DNA of 25,582 nucleotides from an uncultured Oscillospiraceae bacterium. Its GTDB lineage: Bacteria > Bacillota > Clostridia > Oscillospirales > Oscillospiraceae. Below, piece after piece: positions 1 through 7,871 of this stretch; position 1 is the first letter of the stretch, and every line of letters begins with the position of its first letter. Location: positions 1 to 25,582 of the forward strand of contig CAKTMQ010000010.1 in the NCBI GenBank assembly GCA_934573945.1, in the 5' to 3' direction. The notes beneath the pieces were generated by a model that was not told where the DNA came from, did no database searches, and saw nothing but the letters and a program-made list of their open reading frames with translations. Position numbers and translations under genes: made by a program.

Positions 1-1986
1 CTGACCAGTGTGATGGCATTGGTCATGTGCCTGGTGATGCTGGTGGGTACCACCTTCGCGTGGTTCACCGACAGTGTGACCAGCGGCGTCAACACCATCA
101 AGTCCGGTAATCTGGACGTGGCGCTGGCGTATGAAAAGGAGGAAAACGTATTTGCGGATGTCACCGAGAGCACCAAGCTGTTCGATGACGCCGCGCTGTG
201 GGAGCCGGGTCATGTGGAGTACGCCGTGCTGAAGGTCAGCAACGAGGGCTCTCTGGCGCTGCGCTATCAGCTGGGCATCAACGTGGCCGGCGAGGTGGGC
301 AGCACCAACGTGCTGGATCAGGCTTTCCAGCTGTCCACCTACCTGCGCTATGCGGTGCTGGAAGGCGACAAGTGCAGCCTGAATCGCGCTGAGATGCTGC
401 GGGCCGCCGGTGACGGCAAGCAGCTGGCCAGCTACACCGGCGCCGAGACCACGCTGCTTCCCGCTGCGGCGGATATGGTGACCGTCGTGGTCTGGATGCC
501 CACCACCGTGGGCAACGAGGCCAACCACAAGACCGGCGTGGCCGCGCCCTCCATCAAGCTGGGTGTGAATCTGGTGGCGACGCAGGCGGAGCATGAGTAC
601 GACAGCTTCGGCAGCGACTACGATAAGGACGCCAACGGCAATCCGGATCATCCCGAGTGGAACGTCAGTGCGGATGTCACCGGCACCATGCCGGCCACCG
701 GCGATGCCGTTTTGAAGAACGCGGATGGAACGGCTGTGGCGACCATCCCTGGTGGTGCGGCTGAACCCAATGCAGCGCTGAGCCTGAAGGTGGTCCCCAC
801 CACGGCGCCCGCCGGTGTGACGGTCAGCAGCGGACAGGCCAGCAGAGCCTATGACGTGGAAGTTACCGGCCTGAAGGAAGGCAATACGACGCCTGTCGAG
901 GTCAAGCTGTTTGTGGGCAAGAACCTGACCGGCGTGACGGTGTATCACAACGACGCCGAGATGGCGGCGGATGCTTACAGCTATGATGCGTCTACCGGCT
1001 TTGTGACCATCAGGAGTACCACTTTCAGCCCCTTTACCATCGTCTATGAGGCACCGGAGGCCATGCTGGGCGGTGCATATTATAAGACACTGGCGGCGGC
1101 CATCGACGCGGCGCAGGCCGGCGACACGGTGACCATGGTGCGCGACGTTACCATCAATAGTGGTTACGCCATTGAAAAGAGCATCAACCTGAACGGCGGC
1201 CAGTATGACCTGACCGTGAACGGCCAGCTCAAGCTCCTGGCGGCGGACTATCGCGTCAGCAACATCACCATCAAGAGCAGTCGGCCTGTCTATGTCCAGA
1301 ATGCCACGGCTGTGTTCGAGAGCACCGTCGTGATCGATTCTGCTGTGGATGGCAATGCGGCCATGTGGGTCTATGGCAACTCTGACGTGAAGTTCTGCGG
1401 CACCGTCAATGCCCCCAAGGCTTACGGTGTGTGCGTGAACACGGATCAAGCGGCCAACTATGCACCCAATACGGTGCTGCTGTCCGGTGCCACGGTGTAC
1501 AGCGGCGGTCCGGCGTTCTATGTCAATGGCTCTTTTGGTGGTCATAAGGGAGAGATTTTGAACGCCACATTGACCAGTATCGATGCTAAAACGCAGACGG
1601 TGTATGTCTCCGGCCAGCTGGACAAGGGACAGACGCTTACCATCAAGGACAGCGTGATTACCGGCGCGACTGCGGTGGAAGTCAAGCACAGCGACGTGAC
1701 TCTGACCAACACAGTGATGAACGCCACCGGTGATCCTACCGAGTATGCGGAGAACAACAACGGCGGTACGGCCATCGGCTACTGCTTCGCCACCACCAGC
1801 AACAGCAACAATGGTACGATCGACCCCACCAGCGGCACGATCACCATTGATGGCTGCACCTTCAAGCCGGTCGTCACTGGCTGCGAGGTGTTCAACTCCT
1901 ACGCGGATGCAGAAGGCAGCAAGGGCGCGACGATCAACGGCTATGACGAAAGCCGGATCCTCTATCCCGCAAAGCTGGTTCCCTGA
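1..1986 (+). CDS. TasA/camelysin-like secreted protein with beta-helix C-terminus, 5'-truncated
   Basis: The frame is open from base 1 and the real start probably lies upstream of the window; GTG at 10 is only the first start-like codon inside it. Numbering from that codon, residues 1-17 are the hydrophobic core of a signal peptide. Residues 16-37 carry the pattern AWFTD, then about six residues, then N-x-I-x-S-G-N-L-D-V, which is typical of the SipW-processed TasA/CalY (camelysin) family. The middle (about 40-345) is Gly/Thr/Val-rich and beta-like. From about residue 355 onward, short repeated hydrophobic-Asn/Gly strands (AAIDAAQAGDTVTMV, then NITIKS and VTLTNTV-type turns) suggest a right-handed beta-helix. 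There is no LPXTG sorting signal or C-terminal membrane anchor. Likely role: surface fibre, matrix or adhesin-type protein. It is much longer than ordinary TasA or camelysin. Family call fairly sure; function inferred. Confidence 0.72.
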   Translation: MTSVMALVMCLVMLVGTTFAWFTDSVTSGVNTIKSGNLDVALAYEKEENVFADVTESTKLFDDAALWEPGHVEYAVLKVSNEGSLALRYQLGINVAGEVGSTNVLDQAFQLSTYLRYAVLEGDKCSLNRAEMLRAAGDGKQLASYTGAETTLLPAAADMVTVVVWMPTTVGNEANHKTGVAAPSIKLGVNLVATQAEHEYDSFGSDYDKDANGNPDHPEWNVSADVTGTMPATGDAVLKNADGTAVATIPGGAAEPNAALSLKVVPTTAPAGVTVSSGQASRAYDVEVTGLKEGNTTPVEVKLFVGKNLTGVTVYHNDAEMAADAYSYDASTGFVTIRSTTFSPFTIVYEAPEAMLGGAYYKTLAAAIDAAQAGDTVTMVRDVTINSGYAIEKSINLNGGQYDLTVNGQLKLLAADYRVSNITIKSSRPVYVQNATAVFESTVVIDSAVDGNAAMWVYGNSDVKFCGTVNAPKAYGVCVNTDQAANYAPNTVLLSGATVYSGGPAFYVNGSFGGHKGEILNATLTSIDAKTQTVYVSGQLDKGQTLTIKDSVITGATAVEVKHSDVTLTNTVMNATGDPTEYAENNNGGTAIGYCFATTSNSNNGTIDPTSGTITIDGCTFKPVVTGCEVFNSYADAEGSKGATINGYDESRILYPAKLVP

Positions 1987-2056
1987 TGGGATACCGGCCT
2001 GAACACACTATTTTCCGCACTGCTTTTGCAGTGTGTGAATGACCTCCCCCCAAAAA

Positions 2057-2092
2057 GCCGCAGAGCCCGCCCATTTGGGCGGGCTCTGCGGC
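2057..2092 (-). terminator. Terminator of the dehydrogenase/IlvD/ABM operon
   Basis: A perfect 16-bp stem (GCCGCAGAGCCCGCCC at 2057-2072, its complement at 2077-2092) with an ATTT loop. Read on the minus strand the stem is followed by TTTTT, so it suits transcripts ending after the small ABM-domain gene that stops at 2171. On the plus strand there is no T-run directly after it. Confidence 0.8.
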
Positions 2093-2122
2093 GTAGTCCG
2101 GCAAAGCTTTTTGACAAGCAGA

Positions 2123-2160
2123 AGCCCCCTCCCCGGCGCAGCCGGAGAGGGGGCTCTTTT
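2123..2160 (+). terminator. Terminator of the TasA-like gene
   Basis: A 15-bp stem with one mismatch (2123-2137 against 2141-2155, loop GCA) followed on the plus strand by CTTTT. It lies 137 bp beyond the stop of the surface-protein gene. Together with the minus-strand hairpin at 2057-2092 it forms crossed convergent terminators: each transcript passes the other's hairpin before reaching its own. Confidence 0.75.
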
Positions 2161-2170
2161 ACCATGCAGC

Positions 2171-2473
2171 TTACTCGAAACGGCAATAGCGGACAGCGGA
2201 GGTCTCCAGCACGTAGTCGGGCTTGAAGGAGGCCAGCTTCTTCACGTTGTCGGTGTGGGCGTGGGCGTCGGCGCAGGCCTTGTTGTCCCACTTCTCCACC
2301 AGCAGCAGCGTATCCTCCTCTTCCAGAGGCAGATAGAAGTTGTAACCGCGGTTGCCGGGCTCCTGGCGGACGCCGGCGGCGACGCCGGAGGAGGTGACAG
2401 CCTCAAAGAAGGCCTTGGCCTTGCCGGGCAGCGTCTTATAGGTAACGAGGATCGTCAGGGGAGTGTTTTCCAT
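2171..2473 (-). CDS. ABM-domain (putative quinol monooxygenase, YgiN-like) protein
   Basis: A 100-residue protein of the antibiotic biosynthesis monooxygenase (ABM) ferredoxin-like fold: an N-terminal strand (LTILVTYKTLPGKAKAF), a central Gly/Tyr strand (GNRGYNFYLP), the motif LLLVEKWDNKACADAHAHT and a closing strand. The WDN...DAHAHT stretch is typical of YgiN-like proteins, which act as small dimeric cofactor-free oxygenases or as detoxifying/binding proteins. I chose ATG at 2473 because AGGAAG sits about 8 nt upstream; an upstream in-frame ATG at 2491 lacks such a site. It is the last gene of a three-gene operon, 27 nt after the IlvD stop. A cofactor-free oxygenase would be odd in a presumed anaerobe, so a non-oxygenase role (for example mutarotase-like binding) should be kept open. 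Confidence 0.8.
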   Translation of the reverse strand: MENTPLTILVTYKTLPGKAKAFFEAVTSSGVAAGVRQEPGNRGYNFYLPLEEEDTLLLVEKWDNKACADAHAHTDNVKKLASFKPDYVLETSAVRYCRFE

Positions 2474-2500
2474 GATAATGCTTCCTTTCAAAATATGATT

Positions 2501-4168
2501 TTACAGGTTTTCGTCGTCCAGAATGGCGCCGCGGTTGGCGGAAGTCACCATGGCGCGATAGCGCTTGAGGTAGCCGCTGACCTGCTTGGGCGGCTGGGGC
2601 TTGGTAGCCGCCATACGGCGCTGGATCTCCGCATCGTCCACCAGCAGACGGATGGAGTGGGCGGGAATGTCGATCTCGATCTGATCGCCATCCTGCACGT
2701 AGGCCAGCAGACCGCCTGCGGCGGCTTCCGGCGACACGTGGCCGATGGAGGCGCCGCGGCTGACGCCGGAGAAACGACCGTCCGTGACCAGAGCGCAGGT
2801 GGAATCCAGACCCATACCGGCCAGTGCGGCGGTGGGGGAGAGCATCTCGCGCATACCGGGGCCGCCCTTGGGACCCTCGTAGCGGACGATGACCACGTCA
2901 CCGGCCGTGACCTTTCCGGCGTACAGACCCTCGCAGCAGGCCTCTTCGCTGTCGAAGCACTTGGCGGCACCGGTATGTACCATCATCTCAGGCAGCACGG
3001 CACCCTTCTTTACCACAGCACCATCCGGTGCCAGATTGCCGTAGAGCACGGCCAGACCGCCGGTCTGACTATAGGCGTTCTCCTTGGTGCGGATCACGTC
3101 CTCGTCCCGGATCACGGCGGCGGCGATACGATCCGCCCAGGTGCCGTCCACGGTCTTGGCGGTGGGATCGATCAAGCCCAGGCTGTCAAGCCGCTTCATC
3201 ACGGCGCTCAGGCCGCCGGCCTCGTTGAGATCCACCAGACAGTGGGTACCGGCGGGGTTGAGCTTGACCAGATGAGGCACGCTGTCGCTGATGGCGTTGA
3301 CGCCCCGCAGATCGAAGGGCAGACCGGCCTCATGGGCGATGGCGGGCAGGTGCAGCATGGTGTTGGTGGAACAGCCCAGCGCCATATCGGCGGCCAGACC
3401 GTTGGCAATGGCCTTCTCGGTGACGATGTCCCGGGGACGGATGTTGTCCCGCACCAGCTCCATCACCTTCATGCCGGCGTGCTTGGCCAGCAGGATGCGC
3501 TGGCTCTCCACGGCGGGAATGGTGCCGTTGCCGGGCAGACCCAGACCCAGGATCTCAGTCATGCAGTTCATGGAATTGGCGGTAAACATACCGGCGCAGG
3601 AACCGCAGCCGGGGCAGGCATGCTCCACGATCTCGCAGGCCTCCGCCTCGGTCATCTTACCGGTGCGGACAGCGCCGGGCGCCTCAAAGGCGTCGGTCAG
3701 CGCCACCTTCTTGCCGTTGGCATGGCCGGGCAGCATGGGGCCGCCGCTGCAGAAGATGGAGGGTACATTGACCCGCAGCGCACCCATAATCATGCCGGGC
3801 ACGATCTTGTCGCAGTTGGGGATGAACACCAGACCGTCAAAGGGATGGGCGTTGGCCATCAGCTCCACGGAGTCGGCGATGTGCTCGCGGCTGGGCAGAG
3901 AGTAGAACATACCCTCGTGGTTCATGGCAATACCGTCGCAGATGCCGATAGCGGGGAACTCAATGGGAGTGCCGCCGGCCATGCGGATGCCGGCCTTGAC
4001 AGCCTCCGCGATCTTATCCAGATGCATATGGCCGGGAATGATCTCGTTTTTGGCACAGACGATGCCGATCATGGGGCGCTGCAGCTCCTCGTCTGTCAGA
4101 CCCAGAGCGCGGAACAGAGCACGGTGGGGAATGCGATCCACACCGGTCTTCATCAGATCACTACGCAT
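2501..4168 (-). CDS. ilvD: IlvD/Edd-family dihydroxy-acid dehydratase
   Basis: At 555 residues this has the usual IlvD length and removes water from a 2,3-dihydroxy (or sugar) acid to give a 2-keto acid, using an Fe-S cluster in the cytoplasm. Visible signatures are [10 protein letters not shown] (Cys119), [18 protein letters not shown] (Cys185, 188, 191), Cys38 in [28 protein letters not shown], and the C-terminal [12 protein letters not shown] and TDGRFSG blocks. Start chosen at ATG 4168, 8 nt after AGGAG; the longer frame to 4189 has no better site. It lies 21 nt after the 3-hydroxyacyl-CoA dehydrogenase-family gene and 27 nt before the ABM gene. No ilvB, ilvC, ilvE or leu gene is nearby, and its neighbours are sugar-acid genes, so a sugar-acid dehydratase role is as plausible as valine/isoleucine synthesis. 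Sequence motifs alone do not separate these. Confidence 0.93.
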   Translation of the reverse strand: MRSDLMKTGVDRIPHRALFRALGLTDEELQRPMIGIVCAKNEIIPGHMHLDKIAEAVKAGIRMAGGTPIEFPAIGICDGIAMNHEGMFYSLPSREHIADSVELMANAHPFDGLVFIPNCDKIVPGMIMGALRVNVPSIFCSGGPMLPGHANGKKVALTDAFEAPGAVRTGKMTEAEACEIVEHACPGCGSCAGMFTANSMNCMTEILGLGLPGNGTIPAVESQRILLAKHAGMKVMELVRDNIRPRDIVTEKAIANGLAADMALGCSTNTMLHLPAIAHEAGLPFDLRGVNAISDSVPHLVKLNPAGTHCLVDLNEAGGLSAVMKRLDSLGLIDPTAKTVDGTWADRIAAAVIRDEDVIRTKENAYSQTGGLAVLYGNLAPDGAVVKKGAVLPEMMVHTGAAKCFDSEEACCEGLYAGKVTAGDVVIVRYEGPKGGPGMREMLSPTAALAGMGLDSTCALVTDGRFSGVSRGASIGHVSPEAAAGGLLAYVQDGDQIEIDIPAHSIRLLVDDAEIQRRMAATKPQPPKQVSGYLKRYRAMVTSANRGAILDDENL

Positions 4169-4189
4169 GGAGATAGCTCCTTTTCTCAA

Positions 4190-5119
4190 TTATTTGAAGT
4201 ACAGTACCTTGGCAAGCTCGATAAACAGCTTGTCGCGCTCACGGATGGCCTTGTCAGCCTTGTCGCCGGAGTAGTCATAGAAGCCCTCGCCGCTCTTGAC
4301 GCCCAGCTTGCCGGCCTCGACCATCTCGTGGAGCAGCTTGCTGCCCTCCTTGGCGTCGCACAGGTCGGCGTTGAGGTAGCTGTTGATGTGGTCAAAGGTG
4401 TCCAGACCGCCGAAGTCTGCCACACCGAAGGGACCCAGCGCCGCATAGCGCAGACCCATACCGGCCTTCAGCACGGTATCCACGTCCTCAAAGGTAGCGG
4501 CACCGCTGCCGACGATGTACAGCGCCTCGCGCAGCACGGCGAACTGAATGCGGTTGATGATGAAGCCGTTGATGTCCTTGACCACCACGGGGCTCTTACC
4601 CAGATCACTGACCAGCTTGCGCATCTTGGCAACGTTTTCCTCGCTGGTCTTCTCACCGGCGATGATCTCGCACAGAGGCAGCAGGTGAGGAGGATTCAGC
4701 CAGTGCTGACCCATGAAGCGCTCGGGCTTCTCCACGGCGGTGGCGATCTCCGTAATGTGCAGACCGCTGGTGTTGGTGGCCAGCAGTGCATCGGCGGGCG
4801 CCAGACGGCTGACCTCGTGCCAGAAGCTCTGCTTGACGTCCATGCGCTCCACGATGCACTCCACGACCAGATCGCAATCCCGGAAGCAATCCTTCTCCAG
4901 CGTATAGCTGATGAGGGCGTAGGCCTGCTTGGACTGCTCCTCGGTAATGAGATGCTCGTTGACCAGTGTCTGCTGGTTCAGATCCACCAGGTGCTTACCC
5001 TTTTCGATACCGGCAGCCATCACATCGTATACGGTCACTTCATAACCGGCCAGTGCGTACACCTGAGCCAGAGAAGCACCCATCACGCCGGCGCCGGCGA
5101 TAACGACTTTTTTGGACAT
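4190..5119 (-). CDS. 3-hydroxyacyl-CoA dehydrogenase-family NAD-dependent dehydrogenase
   Basis: A 309-residue NAD-dependent dehydrogenase. The N-terminal Rossmann domain opens with AGAGVMG (residues 8-14). NTSG (116-119) precedes the catalytic block GQHWLNPPHLLPLCEII, where His139 and Glu151 keep the 12-residue spacing of the family's His-Glu dyad. DINGFIINRI leads into the helical C-terminal domain. The LNPP...LPLCE version differs from the usual FFNP of fatty acyl-CoA enzymes and leans towards lambda-crystallin/L-gulonate and carnitine dehydrogenase relatives, so the substrate may be a free 3-hydroxy acid oxidised to a 3-keto acid. ATG 5119 has an ideal AAGGAGG site; the longer frame to 5179 runs through the promoter. 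It is first in the operon with IlvD and ABM, behind a strong promoter and a cre/LacI-type site at 5216-5229. Confidence 0.88.
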   Translation of the reverse strand: MSKKVVIAGAGVMGASLAQVYALAGYEVTVYDVMAAGIEKGKHLVDLNQQTLVNEHLITEEQSKQAYALISYTLEKDCFRDCDLVVECIVERMDVKQSFWHEVSRLAPADALLATNTSGLHITEIATAVEKPERFMGQHWLNPPHLLPLCEIIAGEKTSEENVAKMRKLVSDLGKSPVVVKDINGFIINRIQFAVLREALYIVGSGAATFEDVDTVLKAGMGLRYAALGPFGVADFGGLDTFDHINSYLNADLCDAKEGSKLLHEMVEAGKLGVKSGEGFYDYSGDKADKAIRERDKLFIELAKVLYFK

Positions 5120-5150
5120 AAGAATCCTCCTTACTGTTTTGGTTATACCT

Positions 5151-5179
5151 ATGATAAACAGAAAAGAGGTGGATGTCAA
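5151..5179 (-). promoter_or_regulatory. Sigma-A-type promoter of the dehydrogenase/IlvD/ABM operon
   Basis: On the minus strand TTGACA (5179-5174) is followed after 17 bp by TATCAT (5156-5151). The predicted start of transcription is near 5144, giving a leader of about 25 nt that holds the AAGGAGG site of the first gene. Confidence 0.75.
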
Positions 5180-5215
5180 TAGAAAAAGATGAAAAAGAGA
5201 GATTTTTTGAAAAAG

Positions 5216-5229
5216 GAAAAACGTTTACA
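5216..5229. promoter_or_regulatory. cre/LacI-type operator, divergent dehydrogenase/AEC region
   Basis: GAAAAACGTTTACA matches 11 of 14 positions of the perfect palindrome found at 24141-24154. Its core AAACGTTTAC is identical in five places in the window. It lies about 37 bp upstream of the -35 box of the minus-strand operon and 163 bp upstream of the AEC start, so it could act on either gene set. Confidence 0.55.
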
Positions 5230-5392
5230 CTATCATTTTATGACAAAAAATAAACAATTTACGGACTAAAAGACAAGACTGTGCCGGTGAATGAAAGAAG
5301 TGGGTATTTTTTGTGTCGAAGATGGTTGCAATTTGTTTTGAGGAGGTGCATACTGTAAAAATTGAGATGCCATGGTATAAGGAGGACCCCTC

Positions 5393-6313
5393 ATGTATCA
5401 GCTGTTGATCCCACAGATCCTGAAAATGGTGATCTACATGGTGGTAGGCTTTGCCTTAGGCAAGACACGCCTCATCAACGCGGAGCAGAGCAAGAGCCTG
5501 TCGCTGCTGTGTCTGTACGCCGCGGTGCCCAGTGCGATCCTGTCGGGCTTTCAGAAGGAGTACTCGCCGGAGATCCTGCACAATCTGCTGATGACATTCG
5601 TGGTCGTTGCGCTGATACACGTGTTGTTCTTCGGTATCAACTGGCTTTTGAAGCGGATGAAGTACTCGCCGGTGGAACGGCTGTCGGTGATCTATCCCAA
5701 CTGCGGCAATCTGGTGATCCCGCTGGTGATCGCGCTGCTGGGTACGGAGTATGTGATCTATTCCTGCGTGTTCATCGCCATGCAGTCCTTCCTGCTCTGG
5801 ACTCACGCGCTCAGCACCTTGACGGGACAGCGGCAGATGGATCTGAAAAAGACCATCACCAACCCCAGTGTGGTGGCGTTCTTCCTGGGATTGGTGTTGT
5901 TTTTCGGCCGCATTCAACTGCCCACGCCTGTGTGCGAGGTGCTGGAGGTGTTCAGCGGCTTTACCGGCCCGCTGGCCATGATCGTGGCGGGTATTCTGCT
6001 CAGCGGCATCAAAAAAGAGCAGCTGCTGGCTTTCCGGCGGCTGCCGCTGGTGATCCTGCTGCGGCTGGTGGTGGTGCCGGTGGTTCTGCTGGCGGCATTG
6101 CGCTTCTCGGGTATCGACGGACTGCTGCATATGGATCCCAAGATCCTGACGGTCTGCTTCCTGAGCTGCATCACGCCGCCGGCCAGTACCGTGGTGCAGA
6201 TGGCGCAGGTATTTACCGACGATGCCACCTATGCCAGCGCATTGAACGCTGTGGGCATGACGCTGTGCATTGTATCCATGCCGCTGATGGTGCTGCTGTA
6301 CGATATGGTCTGA
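5393..6313 (+). CDS. AEC-family (auxin efflux carrier-type) transporter
   Basis: A 306-residue integral membrane protein with about ten hydrophobic segments arranged as two five-helix halves, as in the AEC/BART family. Family-like features are YPNCGNLVIPLVIALLG in the first half (about residues 101-117), the Gly-rich IVAGILLSG in the middle, and CFLSCITPPASTVVQMAQVF near the end, matching the usual second-half crossing region. Bacterial members move organic acids such as malate or malonate by secondary transport. The ATG at 5393 follows GGAGG with 7-nt spacing. It is alone on its strand, divergent from the dehydrogenase/IlvD operon with a shared cre/LacI-type site, and ends at a 20-bp hairpin. 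A TTTTGTGTCGA half-site (5309-5319) lies upstream. Family is clear; substrate unknown, probably an acid linked to the neighbouring enzymes. Confidence 0.9.
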   Translation: MYQLLIPQILKMVIYMVVGFALGKTRLINAEQSKSLSLLCLYAAVPSAILSGFQKEYSPEILHNLLMTFVVVALIHVLFFGINWLLKRMKYSPVERLSVIYPNCGNLVIPLVIALLGTEYVIYSCVFIAMQSFLLWTHALSTLTGQRQMDLKKTITNPSVVAFFLGLVLFFGRIQLPTPVCEVLEVFSGFTGPLAMIVAGILLSGIKKEQLLAFRRLPLVILLRLVVVPVVLLAALRFSGIDGLLHMDPKILTVCFLSCITPPASTVVQMAQVFTDDATYASALNAVGMTLCIVSMPLMVLLYDMV

Positions 6314-6329
6314 TTTTAATTTGCTGTAT

Positions 6330-6373
6330 AACGTGAGGAACCGCCGTGCTTTTGCACGGCGGTTCCTCACGTT
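6330..6373. terminator. Perfect 20-bp hairpin between convergent genes
   Basis: Left arm AACGTGAGGAACCGCCGTGC (6330-6349), TTTT loop, exact complement at 6354-6373. It lies between the AEC stop (6313) and the end of the kinase gene (6399), so it probably stops transcription from both sides. Neither flank has a long T-run, so termination may depend on the very stable stem. Confidence 0.7.
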
Positions 6374-6398
6374 ATTGTAAAGGAGAGAGTAAGCGAGA

Positions 6399-7868
6399 TC
6401 ATTGATCCAGGATCCGGTGTGCCTCCTGCAGCAGCCCATAGGCAGCGCGGAATTTCTTCAGCTGTTCGGTATAGAACCGATGCACCTCCGGATCGGGTGT
6501 GATCTTACGGACGGCACGGTTCCAGGTGGCCAGATCGTTCTTTGACAGCACGCCGGTGCCCATGCCCGCCAGAATGGCACAGCCGATGGTCTCCGTTTCC
6601 AGATTTTCGGGGATGATCAGCTCCTGTCCGAAGATGTTGCACAGGATCTCCATCCACACACGGCTGCGGCTTCCGCCGCCGCCGCAATAGATGGGCGAGT
6701 CGGAGATGCCCACCTCGTCGTGCAGGATCCGGAAGCTGTCGGCCAGCGTATACCCCACCCCCTCCAGTACGGCACGGGCAAGGTGACCGGCCTTGTGGTA
6801 GGCCTCCATGTGCAGGAAAGCACCGCGCACGGAGCTGTCCCACATCGGGCAGCTGGCGCCGGTGAGATAGGGCATGAACAGCAGTCCGTCCGCACCGGGA
6901 GATACGGCAGCCGCCGCATGATCCAGCTTGTCGTAGCAGCTCTCGCCCTGGGGGCGGTTGCTGAAGAGTATATCCCGTGCCCAGCGCACGGCGATACCGG
7001 CGTTGTTCACCGGCGTCATGCTGGCGCTGGCACTGCGGTCAGGCATTACGGTGTTGAGGAAGCGGCGATCCAGATGGCGGGGTGCAAGCACAAAACGGCC
7101 TACACTGCCCATGATGAGGGCATTTTCCTGCCGCCCGGAGCCGAGCCCCACCACGGCGGCCATGGTGTCCATGGCGCCGGCAGCCACAGGGATACCGGCG
7201 GGAAGTCCCGTGGCCGGATCCGCCAGCGTGGTGCCCACGATGTCGCTGCTCTTATGCAGCGGCGGCATCTGCTCCATGGTCAGGCCGAAATAGCGGCACA
7301 GATCGGGATCCCATTCGCCCTTGTAGGGGTTATAGAGCATAGTGGTGGCAGCACGGGTGTGATCCATGCAGTAAACGCCGGTAAGGCGCATCAGCAGATA
7401 GCTGCTGGGATTGAAGAGATACCGCACGCGCTTGTAGTCCTCCGGCTGGTTTACCGCCAGCCACTTCAGCGTGGGACCCCAGACAAAGCCGTCGGTATTG
7501 TTGTTGCCGGTGATGCGGAAGATCTCATCGCTGCCGATGTCCCGCTCGATCACCGGTACCATGGCGGCGCCGCGCTTGTCCAGCTGCATGATGGCCGGAC
7601 TGATGGGCTGCATCTGTGCATCTGCCAGAATAATGGCGTTTGCATGGCTGACGGCGATACCGGCCACCTGACGCAGATCGCACTGGCCGGACAGCTCCTT
7701 CAGGCAGGAGCAAAGGCACTCCCACCAGCAGTTGGGATCGATCACCACCTGACCGCCGCCCAGAAAGGACAGGGAATACTCCCGGTAAGCATAGTGAAGG
7801 CGCTGTCCCTGCTCAGAGAAGAGCGCGACCTTCAGGCCGGTAGAACCGACGTCAATTCCAGCAAGCAT
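6399..7868 (-). CDS. FGGY-family carbohydrate kinase (second of a tandem pair)
   Basis: A 489-residue sugar kinase of the actin/hexokinase fold. The phosphate-1 loop is at the N-terminus (MLAGIDVGSTGLKVALF). The catalytic-Asp region reads VAAGAMDTMAAVVGLG, and the C-terminal FGGY signature region holds YCGGGGSRSRVWMEILCNIFG (shown here only as the start of the ATP-binding block). It transfers phosphate from ATP to a sugar or sugar acid. ATG 7868 is 3 nt from the stop of the preceding kinase, with GAGGTG about 6 nt upstream, so it is translated as the last gene of the aldolase/dehydrogenase/kinase operon. The sequence clearly differs from its neighbour, so this is not a recent duplication. Substrate (xylulose, ribulose, a tetrulose or a sugar acid) cannot be set from motifs. 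Confidence 0.9.
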   Translation of the reverse strand: MLAGIDVGSTGLKVALFSEQGQRLHYAYREYSLSFLGGGQVVIDPNCWWECLCSCLKELSGQCDLRQVAGIAVSHANAIILADAQMQPISPAIMQLDKRGAAMVPVIERDIGSDEIFRITGNNNTDGFVWGPTLKWLAVNQPEDYKRVRYLFNPSSYLLMRLTGVYCMDHTRAATTMLYNPYKGEWDPDLCRYFGLTMEQMPPLHKSSDIVGTTLADPATGLPAGIPVAAGAMDTMAAVVGLGSGRQENALIMGSVGRFVLAPRHLDRRFLNTVMPDRSASASMTPVNNAGIAVRWARDILFSNRPQGESCYDKLDHAAAAVSPGADGLLFMPYLTGASCPMWDSSVRGAFLHMEAYHKAGHLARAVLEGVGYTLADSFRILHDEVGISDSPIYCGGGGSRSRVWMEILCNIFGQELIIPENLETETIGCAILAGMGTGVLSKNDLATWNRAVRKITPDPEVHRFYTEQLKKFRAAYGLLQEAHRILDQ

Positions 7869-7871
7869 ATA

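Noticed and set aside
2039..5182. Very long plus-strand open frame (1047 codons) opposite the ABM, IlvD and dehydrogenase genes
   Set aside because: It mirrors three clear genes on the other strand; its His/Gly/Gln-rich composition is an antisense artefact of GC-rich codon use, and it crosses a terminator and a promoter.
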